Shown piece by piece: positions 33,486 through 42,488 of a stretch of 59,479 nucleotides of DNA. The notes beneath the pieces were generated by a model that worked only from the letters and a program-made list of their open reading frames with translations, did no database searches and had not been told where the DNA came from. Position 1 is the first letter of the stretch. Each line of letters begins with the position of its first letter. Position numbers and translations under genes: made by a program. The stretch covers positions 1-59,479 of the forward strand of contig UQIK01000015.1 in NCBI GenBank assembly GCA_900541125.1. Reading direction: 5' to 3'. The DNA comes from an uncultured Collinsella sp. (GTDB lineage: Bacteria; Actinomycetota; Coriobacteriia; Coriobacteriales; Coriobacteriaceae).

Positions 33486-35561
33486 CTAATGCAGGTAAGC
33501 CTTCGCGTTGCTCAGGCTGTAGGCAATCGTCGAGCCATTGTGCAGCAGCGACGACGCCTGCGGAGTGATCATGCCGGTAATACCCAATGCCAACAGCGCC
33601 GAGTTGGTGAGCATCACCTTAGAGTAGGAGCTCGTCAGACGGTCGATAAGCCCCTGGCTCATGCGGCGTAGACGCACGATTGCAGCCAGATCCGTATCGG
33701 TCAGGATGATATCAGCGACCTCCTTGGCGATGTCGCTTCCACCACCCATCGCCAGGCCCACGTCAGCCAAACCGAGTGCCGGCGAATCGTTAACGCCGTC
33801 GCCCACCATGGCAACATGGCGCCCTTCGCTCTTAATGCGCTCCACATACGCGTACTTGTCCTCGGGCAGCAGCTCGGCCTTAAACTCATCGACGCCCGCC
33901 TCGCGAGCAATGCGCTCGGCCGTGCGCTCGGAGTCGCCCGTGAGCATGACCACGTGCTTAACGCCCAACGCGTGCAAGTCGGCGATGGCCTCGCGGACCC
34001 CGGGCTTAAGCGGGTCCTCGATGCCGAGCACGCCGACGACCTTGCCATCGACCGCCAGATACAGCGGCGACAGGCCCTGCATCTGGGACTCAATGCGCTC
34101 CTTAATGTCGGACTCGAGCTGCGCGCTCTCATCCTCAAATACAAAGTGCGCGGAACCGATGATGGCGCGACGCCCTTCAATGGACGAAGCGATGCCGTGC
34201 GCCACAATATACTCGACGGCAGCGTGACGCTCGCGGTGCTCGAGCCCGCGCTCGCGAGCGGCGTTGACCACGGCACGCGCCACCGGATGCGGGAAATGTT
34301 CCTCCAAGCAAGCAGAAAGGCGCAGGACCTCGTCCTCGCTCCAGCCGTCGGTCGTCAGCACGCAAGCCAGGCGCGGCTGCGCCTCGGTCAGCGTACCGGT
34401 CTTATCAAACACAATGGTGTCGGCCTTGGCAAACGACTCAAAGTACTTGGCGCCCTTGACCATGACGCCCATCTTGGCAGCATCGCTCATAGCGGTCATG
34501 ACGGCGACGGAACCCGTGAGCTTGAGTGCACACGAGTAGTCGACCATCAGCGCCGCCGAGGTCTTAATGAGACTACGCGTGGTGAGTGCAACCAAGCCCG
34601 CAAGCAGGAAGTTCCACGGGACGATCTTGTTGGCGAGGTCCTCCATATGCGACTGGCCCTCGGACTTGAGCGAGTCGGCCGTCTGCACGAGCGAGACGAT
34701 CGAGCGCAGTTTGGTCTGCGCCGTGTTGGCGCGCACGCGCACCAAGATGCTACCGTCTTCCACGACGGTGCCTGCGAACACGTCGTCGCCCACGCTGCGC
34801 TCGACGGCCAGCGGCTCGCCGGTCAGGGTCGCCTGGTTGACCATGGCGCTCCCCTGCTCGACCACGCCGTCGATGCAGATGGACATGCCGGTGCGCACGG
34901 CGACCAAATCGCCGGGCTCGAGCTCGGTGGCGGCAACGCTTACCTCGGTGTCGCCGACGACTTTTTGCGCCTTGTCGGGCACGTCGAGCAGCGAGTTGAT
35001 GAGCTCGTTTTCGCTCATGGCGCGGGTGTAGTCCTCGAGCAGCTCGCCCACGTTGAGCAGGAACATCGTCTGGCCCGCGGTGTCGACATCACGCTTGACG
35101 AACGAAATGCCGATGGCCGAAGCGTCGAGCACGGGAACGGTCAGGCGCGGCTGAGCCAGCTCATGAAGGGCAGCGCGCAAAAATGCCATGTAACCGGCCA
35201 CGACAAACACCGCACGCAGAGGCGTCGGCAAGAACCAGCGACGTGCGTAATGGGCACCGACGAGTGTCGCCAGGTCCATAACGAGTTTGTGCTTGCGCGG
35301 CTCGAGTTGCATCACGTAGCCCGACTTGGCATCCGCGATAGCTTGAGCATCGAGTGCGCCCAAGGCGTCGAGCACGCTCGCGCGGTGCGACTCGTCGTAC
35401 TCCAGTGCCATCTGGCCAATGCGGCCATACACGCGCACCTTGTGCACGCCGTCAATGTCGCCGCCAAGCTTAAGAAGTGCATCGAGATCGCTCTCTGGCA
35501 CAGGACCCGCCAATTGAAGACGGGTCCTGCCGGGGATCTCGCTAATAATCGAGAATCTCAT
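33486..35561 (-). CDS. Heavy-metal P1B-type ATPase with an SCA ion motif
   Basis: The 691-residue protein has the P-type core: TGEP (248-251), phosphorylation site DKTGT (386-390), and GDGVNDSPALGLADVGLAMG near 590. The membrane metal motif is DYSCALKLTG (341-350), giving SCA in place of the CPC of copper exporters. The first 75 residues (MRFSIISEIPGRTRLQLAGP) look like an HMA-type domain without the CxxC pair. The missing CPC argues against classical copper export; manganese or iron export is a possibility. It lies 18 bp after a DUF6110 small membrane protein, with which it forms an operon under a possible DtxR/MntR-type site. Confidence 0.85.
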   Translation of the reverse strand: MRFSIISEIPGRTRLQLAGPVPESDLDALLKLGGDIDGVHKVRVYGRIGQMALEYDESHRASVLDALGALDAQAIADAKSGYVMQLEPRKHKLVMDLATLVGAHYARRWFLPTPLRAVFVVAGYMAFLRAALHELAQPRLTVPVLDASAIGISFVKRDVDTAGQTMFLLNVGELLEDYTRAMSENELINSLLDVPDKAQKVVGDTEVSVAATELEPGDLVAVRTGMSICIDGVVEQGSAMVNQATLTGEPLAVERSVGDDVFAGTVVEDGSILVRVRANTAQTKLRSIVSLVQTADSLKSEGQSHMEDLANKIVPWNFLLAGLVALTTRSLIKTSAALMVDYSCALKLTGSVAVMTAMSDAAKMGVMVKGAKYFESFAKADTIVFDKTGTLTEAQPRLACVLTTDGWSEDEVLRLSACLEEHFPHPVARAVVNAARERGLEHRERHAAVEYIVAHGIASSIEGRRAIIGSAHFVFEDESAQLESDIKERIESQMQGLSPLYLAVDGKVVGVLGIEDPLKPGVREAIADLHALGVKHVVMLTGDSERTAERIAREAGVDEFKAELLPEDKYAYVERIKSEGRHVAMVGDGVNDSPALGLADVGLAMGGGSDIAKEVADIILTDTDLAAIVRLRRMSQGLIDRLTSSYSKVMLTNSALLALGITGMITPQASSLLHNGSTIAYSLSNAKAYLH

Positions 35562-35579
35562 AGTTTGTGCCTGGGAGCG

Positions 35580-35825
35580 TTACTCGGCTGCCTCGTCAGC
35601 AGCGGCCTCGCTCTGGGTGATGTAGGCCGCCTCGGCAACCATGTCGTCGACATTAGCCTTGGCCTGCTCGACCATGTCCTGGTAGCAGTTCTTGATGCGC
35701 ATGCCGCACGCGATACCCTGCACGCAGGCATTCTTTACCGGAGCGCTGGTGAGCAGCTTGATGCCAGCCGTACCAAGCAGAAAACCGCCACCGACAAGCA
35801 GGGTATTGAACGTCGACTTCTTCAT
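35580..35825 (-). CDS. DUF6110-like small membrane protein
   Basis: The 81-residue protein starts MKKSTFNTLLVGGGFLLGTA after AAAGGGAGAGGC; the longer frame is not used. One hydrophobic segment near residues 7-28 is followed by CVQGIACGMRIKNCYQDMVEQ, with three cysteines, and an acidic tail. Small proteins of this kind often precede P-type ATPases with the same SCA-like motif, as far as I recall. A metal-delivery or accessory role is inferred from that association. Confidence 0.7.
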   Translation of the reverse strand: MKKSTFNTLLVGGGFLLGTAGIKLLTSAPVKNACVQGIACGMRIKNCYQDMVEQAKANVDDMVAEAAYITQSEAAADEAAE

Positions 35826-35910
35826 GTTGCCTCTCCCTTTTGCCGCATTGGACGCGGCACGGTGCCTCAGCACCCGAGTAAACAAGTTTGCTCGAGCACA
35901 CTTTTGGAAA

Positions 35911-35932
35911 ATAGTTTAGTTTATCTAACTAT
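35911..35932. promoter_or_regulatory. Candidate DtxR/MntR-type operator before the metal ATPase operon
   Basis: ATAGTT and AACTAT bound a 22-bp palindromic region whose centre reads TTAGTTTATCTAA, that is TTAG-n5-CTAA. This spacing resembles DtxR/MntR family boxes. It lies 86 bp before the DUF6110 start. Recognition is inferred. Confidence 0.4.
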
Positions 35933-35978
35933 TAAGTTCAACAAAGGTTAACTTTTTGGAAACTATGGGGATGAACTC

Positions 35979-36011
35979 AATATGACAAAGGGACTGCCCC
36001 TTTGTCATATT
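35979..36011 (-). repeat. Family-A hairpin, copy 3 (after the ABC operon)
   Basis: AATATGACAAAGG pairs with CCTTTGTCATATT; the minus-strand loop is GGCAGTC. It begins 2 bp after the stop codon of the ABC gene at 36013, in the same orientation. The arm differs entirely from CCACCACAAAGG except for the ACAAAGG next to the loop. Confidence 0.65.
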
Positions 36012-36012
36012 C

Positions 36013-37770
36013 CTACAGCTGCCAGTCCGCCGCCTCCTTTTGCAGCGCAACCATGCGGGCGAATTCTCCACCTGCCGCCTTGAGCTGCGCCGGAGTGCCC
36101 TGCTCGGCAACCACACCATCCTTGAGCACAACGATTTTGTCGGCATTTTCCACCGTACGCATGCGGTGCGCAATCACGATAACCGTCTTACCTGCAAGCA
36201 GACGGGAGAGCGCCTGCTGTACCACGGTCTCATTCTCCACATCCAAGCTTGCCGTCGCCTCGTCTAACAGCACGATTGGCGCGTCTTTGAGCAGCGCGCG
36301 GGCGATAGAGATGCGCTGACGCTCGCCGCCGGACAGCTTGGAGCCGTTCTCTCCGATCATAGTGTCATAGCCCTGCGGCATGCGGTTCACGAACTCGTCA
36401 CAGTTGGCGGCACGCGCGGCCGCAAGCACTTCCTCATCGGTGGCGTCACGACGCCCGAGGCGGATGTTTCCCATCACCGTGTCGTCAAAGAGCAGCACGT
36501 CTTGGAACACAATGGCATAGTCGCGCAGCAGCACCTCGGGATCAACGCTCGCAACATCCACGCCACCCACGGTGACCGTACCTTCGGTGGCATCCCAAAA
36601 GCGCGCGGCCAGGCGGCTCACCGTAGACTTACCGGAACCCGAAGGACCGACCAGCGCCGTGACTTCGCCTTCCTTGGCGGTAAAGCTCACATCGGTAAGA
36701 ACTTTCTCGCCGGCGCGGCCGTCCTCGCCCGCACCATAGCCAAATGCCACGTGATCGAACACCACATCGTGGCCCGCGGGCTCAAATTTCTCGCTGCCCC
36801 GCGCCACAGGCTCTTCCATGATGGAACGCATGCGCTTGGCAGACGACTCGGCGGCAAACAGCTCGGACATTAACATTAACGCCTGGTCAAAGGGCGCATA
36901 GATACGGCTCACCATAAGCAGGAAGGCAAACATCACCAAAAAGTCGACCTGCCCGGAGGCGACCATCGCGGCGCCCGTGACCAGCGTGGTGGCAATGCCC
37001 AGACGCAGGATAGCAAAGGCGGAGTTGACCAAAAGCCCGTTAGCGAGCTCGCCCTTGGTGGTCTCATGCTCCTCGGCATCGATCACAACGTTGAGTCCCT
37101 CAAGATAATGGGCCTCCTGGTTGGTGGCGCGGATCTCGCGAACGCAGTCGAGCGTCTCTTGGATCGCCTCGGTAACCTTGACCTTCTCGGCACGCACGCG
37201 ATCGAACACCGGAGTCATGGGGCCGCGTGTTAGATACAGCACGGCAAAGGCCACGGGAACGCTCCAAAACGCCGCGATCGCCAGCTGCCAGCAAAAGAAC
37301 AGCGACGCCACGAACACAATGGCGCTTGCGATGATGGCACCCCAAAGCTCTCCCAGCACGTGGCTGTAGGCGTGCTCCATGGCCTGGACGTCACCCATGA
37401 TGGTCTCGGTTAAATCGGCCAGATCACGACGACCAAAAAACGACAGCGGCAGTTTGCGCAAGCGCTCGGCGATCTCCATGCGCTGCTTGCCGCACTCCTC
37501 GTAAAAGATGCAGTAGGTGTAGTAATACTGCTGCCAGTTAGAGGCAAAGAGCAACACGAAAAAGACCAGGAGGCCACCCACGATCGGCAGGGCATCCGGC
37601 AGGTCAGCCCCGCTGGCGAGATGCTCGACAAAGCCGGCCATAACCAGGAATAAAAAGCCCATGCCGGCCATGGTAATGAGATTAGTGAGCGTGGTCCAGA
37701 AAATGCCGCGTTTTACGCCGGCGACGCCTTTATCGGATAGGAAATACTTCTTTTGGAATGAGGCGAACAT
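36013..37770 (-). CDS. ABC transporter half-subunit (permease plus ATPase), second gene
   Basis: The 585-residue protein has six membrane helices in residues 20-310 and an ATPase domain after 340. The latter has Walker A GPSGSGKST, signature LSGGERQRIS, and Walker B VLLDEATASLD with His switch VIAHRM. It starts directly after the stop of the preceding half-transporter (TAAATG), so the two should form a heterodimeric exporter. The arrangement with a divergent AraC regulator resembles the ybtA-ybtP-ybtQ siderophore loci and related drug exporters. The substrate cannot be told. A family-A hairpin follows the stop. Confidence 0.87.
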   Translation of the reverse strand: MFASFQKKYFLSDKGVAGVKRGIFWTTLTNLITMAGMGFLFLVMAGFVEHLASGADLPDALPIVGGLLVFFVLLFASNWQQYYYTYCIFYEECGKQRMEIAERLRKLPLSFFGRRDLADLTETIMGDVQAMEHAYSHVLGELWGAIIASAIVFVASLFFCWQLAIAAFWSVPVAFAVLYLTRGPMTPVFDRVRAEKVKVTEAIQETLDCVREIRATNQEAHYLEGLNVVIDAEEHETTKGELANGLLVNSAFAILRLGIATTLVTGAAMVASGQVDFLVMFAFLLMVSRIYAPFDQALMLMSELFAAESSAKRMRSIMEEPVARGSEKFEPAGHDVVFDHVAFGYGAGEDGRAGEKVLTDVSFTAKEGEVTALVGPSGSGKSTVSRLAARFWDATEGTVTVGGVDVASVDPEVLLRDYAIVFQDVLLFDDTVMGNIRLGRRDATDEEVLAAARAANCDEFVNRMPQGYDTMIGENGSKLSGGERQRISIARALLKDAPIVLLDEATASLDVENETVVQQALSRLLAGKTVIVIAHRMRTVENADKIVVLKDGVVAEQGTPAQLKAAGGEFARMVALQKEAADWQL

Positions 37771-39597
37771 TTAGGCCTCGCCTCCCTTCGTGACGGCGGC
37801 ATCCGCGGTCGCTGCAGTGATTTTCCAGCTCGCGGCCTGTTCGTATTCGGCCCACATCTTGGCATACAGACCCTCTTGGGACAGCAGCTCGGCATGGGTA
37901 CCCGACTCCTGCACGCTGCCCTGGTTGAGCACCACGATTTGGTCTGCGCCCACCACGGTCGAGAGTCGGTGCGCAATCATAATGACCGTGCGACCCGCCG
38001 CCAGCTTGCTAAAGGCGCGCTGGATGAGCGCCTCGTTCTCGGGATCGGCAAACGCCGTGGCCTCGTCGAGCACCACGATAGGCGCGTCTTTAAGGATCGC
38101 GCGGGCGAGTGCCACGCGCTGGACCTCGCCGCCCGAAAGATATGCTCCGCCGGCACCGAGCATGGTATTGATGCCCCGTGGGAGCTTGGCCACAATGTCG
38201 TCACACTGAGCTGCGGAGAGGGCCGCACGCACTTCGTCGTCAGTGGCCGTAGGCTTGGAGGCGCGCACGTTATCGGCAAGTGTTTGCCGGAACAGCTGGT
38301 TGGTCTGGAACACGAAGGCGACCTGGTCCATAAGCTCGTGCGGATCCATATCGCGAACGTCCACACCGCCTACGAGCACTCGACCCGAGGAGACATCCCA
38401 AAAACGCGGAATCAGGCTTGCGCAGGTTGACTTACCGCCACCCGAGGGACCCACCAGGGCGAGGGTGCTACCAGCGGGAACGCTGAAACTCACATGGCTG
38501 ACAGCAGGTGCTTCGGCACCCTCGTAGGTAAAGCTCACGTCCTCAAATCGCACGTCGCCGCCGGCAGGGTGCTTGGGTTGGGCGGGCACGGAGAGCTGCT
38601 TGGAATCCATGATGCTTCGGATGCGAGCCAGCGAATCGGCACTCATCTGAGAGGCCTCGCCCACAAACATGAGCTTGGTCATGGCCGTCGGTACCACGGC
38701 CGAAAAAATCGCGTAAAACGTGAAGTTGGTCATAAAATGCGCAAAGTCCGTCTCGCCTGGCGCCAACAGCAACGCCACGGGCAACAGGAATGCCACAAGA
38801 CCATTGAGCGCGGTAAGGTTGAGTACCTGCGGACCTCGGCAGAACGTGCCCGCATAGTTTTGTGCCATGTCGGCGTATTCGGCGATCGCATCGTGGAAGG
38901 CCTTAAAGGAGTAGACCGTCTGCTGAAACACCTTGACCACGGGGATGCCGCGTACGTATTCGGTGCCGGTCTTGTTCATCTTGACCAGCGCTCCCATGTA
39001 GGCCTTCATAAACTCGCCGCCCTTGCCGCCCATCATGGCGGTCATGGCGCCAAACGAAACGACGACCGAGATAAGGCATGCCGCCCCCAAACGCCAATCG
39101 AGCGCGAAAAGCAGCACGAGCAAGCCCACGACCATGGCGGCGGCGCCTGCGATATCGGGCAGCATGTGTGCGAGCAAAGTCTCGGTGGAGGCGGCGCATC
39201 CGTCTACAACACGACGCAGCTCGCCGGTGGCGTGCGTGTCAAAGTAGCCAAGCGGCAGCTTAAGCAGGTGCTCGCTCGTAGCCTTACGGATATTGGACGC
39301 GCAGCGAAACGCGGACAGATGCGTGCACATGAGCCCCACGAAATAAGCTACGATGCTTACCAGGGCAAAACCCACGGCCCACCAACCGTACATCGCGATG
39401 TTAGTGGCTTCGCTCCAGTTGGGCGCCACGGCGATCAGGTCGCGCGCGACAAGCCAAATGCACACGTACGGGCCAAAGCTCAGCAGCTGCGAGAGCGCCG
39501 AGAGCGCCATGCCCAAATACGTTAGGAATTTGCGGTCACCGGCATACGCGAGCAACTCGCCGATACCGCCGCCTTCCCTTTTTGATCCCTTTGCCAT
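37771..39597 (-). CDS. ABC transporter half-subunit (permease plus ATPase), first gene
   Basis: The 608-residue protein starts MAKGSKREGGGIGELLAYAG after AAAGGAATCTC. Membrane helices fill residues 25-310 (MALSALSQLLSFGPYVCIWL and others). The ATPase has GPSGGGKST, the signature LSGGEVQRVA and IVVLDEATAFADPENE, with VIMIAHRLS. The D-loop has AFADP where most members have ASLD/ASVD, as in YbtP/Q-type and IrtAB-like transporters. It is co-transcribed with the next half-subunit and divergent from an AraC-family gene that is the likely activator. Confidence 0.87.
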   Translation of the reverse strand: MAKGSKREGGGIGELLAYAGDRKFLTYLGMALSALSQLLSFGPYVCIWLVARDLIAVAPNWSEATNIAMYGWWAVGFALVSIVAYFVGLMCTHLSAFRCASNIRKATSEHLLKLPLGYFDTHATGELRRVVDGCAASTETLLAHMLPDIAGAAAMVVGLLVLLFALDWRLGAACLISVVVSFGAMTAMMGGKGGEFMKAYMGALVKMNKTGTEYVRGIPVVKVFQQTVYSFKAFHDAIAEYADMAQNYAGTFCRGPQVLNLTALNGLVAFLLPVALLLAPGETDFAHFMTNFTFYAIFSAVVPTAMTKLMFVGEASQMSADSLARIRSIMDSKQLSVPAQPKHPAGGDVRFEDVSFTYEGAEAPAVSHVSFSVPAGSTLALVGPSGGGKSTCASLIPRFWDVSSGRVLVGGVDVRDMDPHELMDQVAFVFQTNQLFRQTLADNVRASKPTATDDEVRAALSAAQCDDIVAKLPRGINTMLGAGGAYLSGGEVQRVALARAILKDAPIVVLDEATAFADPENEALIQRAFSKLAAGRTVIMIAHRLSTVVGADQIVVLNQGSVQESGTHAELLSQEGLYAKMWAEYEQAASWKITAATADAAVTKGGEA

Positions 39598-39654
39598 GAG
39601 ATTCCTTTCTAACGGCTTGAGAGTTAACCGTAATGAACTTATCATTGATGTGTT

Positions 39655-39664
39655 AGCCATGGCT
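39655..39664. promoter_or_regulatory. Palindrome in the AraC-ABC divergent promoter
   Basis: AGCCATGGCT is a perfect 10-bp palindrome lying between TGTGTT and CACA, in the 114-bp gap between the divergent ABC operon and the AraC gene. It is a candidate operator only. Confidence 0.35.
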
Positions 39665-39711
39665 CACAATCAAGCCAGGCGTGGACGTTTCTGCAAAGGA
39701 AAGGGACGCTT

Positions 39712-40716
39712 TTGCAAATACGGCGGGCAGCGACCGACATAACCGAGCTCTACGCACCGCAGTTTGAGCAGTTTGGCCTGGAGCTTGCCGGCAAGGGTGC
39801 CGTCTTTACCGGCGAGGTGGCAAACGACCGGGCGCACGGCCGCGCATGGATCATGCCTCTCTCCCCTGCCTGCATCGTCATGGAGCATTTCATCACCCCG
39901 ACGCACGATATGTACCTGGCCGAATACACACCCGAGCCATACGCCTGCGTGAGCGAGGTCAGCGCGCCCACACTTACATGCATGCCCGAGGCTGGCATAA
40001 CGCCCGCGAACCTTAAACCATTGCATGGACCGTGGCCAAACAATGCCGTTTGCAGCTTTATCCAAGATAACTGTGGCGAGGAATTAAGCCCGCTGTTTGC
40101 GGGGGAGCTTTATCACTCGCGCTCGGTGCTCTTTTTGCCTGGATATTTTGACGAACTGGAGCACCGCTATCCCACCGAGTTCGCGGGAATCTTTGAGGCG
40201 TTTGCCGAGCCATGGCACGAGGAAGCGACGTCTGCCATCTGCCACACGCTGCGCCGAATTAACGAGGAACGCGCCCGCACCGCAGGCGGACATGTCTATA
40301 TGCAGGGCATCGTGGAGACCATGGTCGCGGAGCTCGCCTGTTCGCGCGCGGCCCACAAGCAGGCGCGGCAGGCAGCAGACACACGCGTCAGCATAACCAT
40401 TGCCGAAGAAGCAACGGCAATGATTGAGCGCGCGCTCGACAAAGGCAGACGTGTGGGTATCAACGAGGTGGCCGAGAGGCTCTACACAAGCCGCTCCAAA
40501 CTATGCGCCACCTTTAAGGCCCAAACTGGCGAGTCCCTGGGCGCCTACATTCGCAGACGCCGTATGGAGCGAGCACAGGACCTTTTGGCCGATAGTGCGC
40601 TCACGATAGCGCAGGTGGCAGAGCGTCTAGGCTACCCTCAGCAGGCCGCCTTCGCCCAAGCATTCAAGCAACACACCGGCATGACACCCACGGCTTGGCG
40701 AAGCAAGCATCGCTAA
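39712..40716 (+). CDS. AraC-family transcriptional regulator
   Basis: The 334-residue protein ends in a clear AraC DNA-binding domain (about 225-334). Its first helix-turn-helix is VGINEVAERLYTSRSKLCAT, then FKAQTGESLGAYIRRRRMER, and the second is LTIAQVAERLGYPQQAAFAQ ending FKQHTGMTPTAWR. The N-terminal 200 residues are a poorly conserved effector domain with several cysteines. The start is a TTG with AAAGGAAAGGG upstream; no ATG near the N-terminus fits better. Position suggests it controls the divergent ABC exporter, as YbtA does with ybtPQ. Confidence 0.85.
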   Translation: MQIRRAATDITELYAPQFEQFGLELAGKGAVFTGEVANDRAHGRAWIMPLSPACIVMEHFITPTHDMYLAEYTPEPYACVSEVSAPTLTCMPEAGITPANLKPLHGPWPNNAVCSFIQDNCGEELSPLFAGELYHSRSVLFLPGYFDELEHRYPTEFAGIFEAFAEPWHEEATSAICHTLRRINEERARTAGGHVYMQGIVETMVAELACSRAAHKQARQAADTRVSITIAEEATAMIERALDKGRRVGINEVAERLYTSRSKLCATFKAQTGESLGAYIRRRRMERAQDLLADSALTIAQVAERLGYPQQAAFAQAFKQHTGMTPTAWRSKHR

Positions 40717-40780
40717 GGCCCAGGCTCCCTGGCCGTAACGGAGCGATTAATTAGCCGCCGTCCGTCAGCTCACCCAGGAT

Positions 40781-42145
40781 CTAAACGTCAAGATGTGCAC
40801 GATCAAGTGCCTTTTTGATAAGAGGGACAGATCGATCAGCCAAATACAACGGAATGTTGAGCACCCCGTCGTCGAGCTTTAGGTTCTTAAGTGAGTAGCG
40901 GACCCTCAATGGAGTCGTCTCCGCATGCTTGTCGGCATAGTACTTAAGGCTCTTGGAATGAACGACCTCTCCCGATTTGACCTCGACGGGAACGATTTCG
41001 TTTCCGACTTGAATCAAAAAATCGACTTCGTGCTTCGGCTTCTCGTTTGTCCAATAACGCGGAGCAGCATCTAACTGTGAAAGCAATGCCTGAAGCACAT
41101 AGTTCTCGGCGAACGAACCTTTGAACTCCGAAAATAGCGCATCCGAGATGGCAAAAGCGGACGCATCCAGCCTTGCCATGCGGCGCAGCAAGCCGACATC
41201 AAGACAGTAGACCTTAAATGCCTTGAGGTCATCGTACGCAGAGAGCGGCACACCACCAGCAGCATTAAGGCGAACCGCCGTGATGAGCCCAGCATCGGCA
41301 AGCCATTCCAGAGCATCCTCGTATTCTCGAGCACGAGCCCCCTCGCGCACCGCACCCCAAACGAACTTTTTGTTCTCGCGCGCCAACTGAGCTGGAATCG
41401 AGTTCCATATTTGTGAAAGCTTGGCGAACTGCGCACGGCCACCATGCTTGGCAAAATCGCGCTCGTAGGAATCCAAGAGATCAGACAACACCTTATCGAC
41501 CCGAACGATATCGCCCGTCTCCACCCACCGGCCAAGAGCCTCTGGCATGCCGCCGCATGCAAAATAACGACGAAGATGCTCGACGAGACGGACATGGAAG
41601 AAATCGGGCACTGTCTCGATCTGATCCAGGCCGCCAAGGTATTCGTCGTAGTTTGCAGCGCCCTCGGCTTTCAGAAACTCGGAAAAGCTCATGGGGCGCA
41701 TCTCCATGAACTCGACCTTTCCCACCGGAAAAGCGCTGGTCTCACGGGACAAGCGAACGCCCAACAAAGACCCTGCGCATGCGACATGATACTCGGGGGC
41801 CTCGTCACAGAAGTATTTAAGGGCGCCGACTGCAGAAGGACAATCCTGGATCTCATCAATAATAAGCAGCGTTTCGCCGGGCTCGATAGGCTGTCCAAGT
41901 GCCAGGGAAAGATTTGAGATGATCCGTCGAGGATCGCGCGTACCTTCGAAAAACTGAGCGTACTCGCTCTGTACCCCAGGTGACGGCTCCTCGAGCGTCA
42001 GATACACAAAATTGAGGTACGAGGTTCGGCCGAACTCCTTAAGCGCCCACGTCTTTCCAACCTGGCGCGCCCCCTTAAGGATAAGCGGCTTACGATATTC
42101 TGACGCTTTCCAAGCGTTAAGCTTGGCAATGATATCTCGCTGCAT
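40781..42145 (-). CDS. AAA_14 / DUF4143 ATPase
   Basis: The 454-residue protein has the AAA_14 ATPase with Walker A LKGARQVGKTWAL (near 25-37) and Walker B LLIIDEIQDCP (near 93). A sensor-like ACAGSLLGVRLS follows, then a DUF4143 C-terminal domain ending VDFLIQVGNEIVPVEVKSGE, which resembles a restriction-endonuclease-like fold (D-x-E-x-K pattern). These proteins are very common in gut bacteria, present in many paralogues, and their role is not settled; defence or mobile-element links have been proposed. GGGAGG precedes the ATG. A perfect 75-bp palindrome lies 20 bp upstream. GC content is lower than in neighbouring genes, suggesting transfer. Confidence 0.88.
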   Translation of the reverse strand: MQRDIIAKLNAWKASEYRKPLILKGARQVGKTWALKEFGRTSYLNFVYLTLEEPSPGVQSEYAQFFEGTRDPRRIISNLSLALGQPIEPGETLLIIDEIQDCPSAVGALKYFCDEAPEYHVACAGSLLGVRLSRETSAFPVGKVEFMEMRPMSFSEFLKAEGAANYDEYLGGLDQIETVPDFFHVRLVEHLRRYFACGGMPEALGRWVETGDIVRVDKVLSDLLDSYERDFAKHGGRAQFAKLSQIWNSIPAQLARENKKFVWGAVREGARAREYEDALEWLADAGLITAVRLNAAGGVPLSAYDDLKAFKVYCLDVGLLRRMARLDASAFAISDALFSEFKGSFAENYVLQALLSQLDAAPRYWTNEKPKHEVDFLIQVGNEIVPVEVKSGEVVHSKSLKYYADKHAETTPLRVRYSLKNLKLDDGVLNIPLYLADRSVPLIKKALDRAHLDV

Positions 42146-42164
42146 GACCGAACCTCCCGCAAAG

Positions 42165-42239
42165 AAACTTCCGTAAACGTGATATTTCCCACATTTTACC
42201 CTAGGTAAAATGTGGGAAATATCACGTTTACGGAAGTTT
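42165..42239. repeat. Perfect 36-bp inverted repeat before the DUF4143 ATPase
   Basis: The arms 42165-42200 and 42204-42239 are exact reverse complements over 36 bases with only CTA between. The outer part is AAACTTCCGTAAACGTGATA and the inner part ends in TTTTACC. It lies 20 bp before the ATPase start, across the place where its promoter and leader must be. No T-run suits a terminator for either strand. Confidence 0.85.
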
Positions 42240-42271
42240 TAAGCTCATTTCGCCACACTTTCATCACATTC

Positions 42272-42302
42272 AAAAGGCGGAGGCGCATTTTACGCCTCCG
42301 CC
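42272..42302 (-). terminator. Terminator of the gatCAB operon
   Basis: GGCGGAGGCG pairs with CGCCTCCGCC around a 7-base loop, and on the minus strand it is followed by TTTTG. It lies beyond element B2, 187 bp after the gatB stop, so B2 would be within the 3' UTR. Confidence 0.75.
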
Positions 42303-42349
42303 ACCATCTTTCCTATCAGCCCACCTGACCCGAACGGCCGAGTCGTCAC

Positions 42350-42485
42350 GGAACCGAGGGGCCGGGCGCAGGGCCTTGCCTCTCAATGAGTTCCGCACGA
42401 ACAGGAGGCGCCAGTGGCGCCTCCGTCGTGAGTCAGGACTGTTCGAAATTGAGAGGCAAGGCCCTGCGCCCGGCCCCTCGGTTCC
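42350..42485 (-). ncRNA. Structured palindromic element B2 (conserved internal loop, 38-bp perfect stem)
   Basis: Arms 42350-42387 and 42448-42485 are perfect reverse complements over 38 bases. Read on the minus strand, the conserved strands are ACAGTCCTGACTC and TCGTGCGGAACTC, around a tip hairpin GGAGGCGCC-ACT-GGCGCCTCC. The strands match element B1 exactly while both stems differ completely. It starts 3 bp after the gatB stop codon, in the orientation of gatB, and a terminator follows further on. It is therefore probably transcribed. Confidence 0.65.
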
Positions 42486-42488
42486 CGT

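Noticed and set aside
33816..35951. 711-codon plus-strand open frame
   Set aside because: It is opposite the P-type ATPase and the DUF6110 gene and has no ribosome site or motif of its own.
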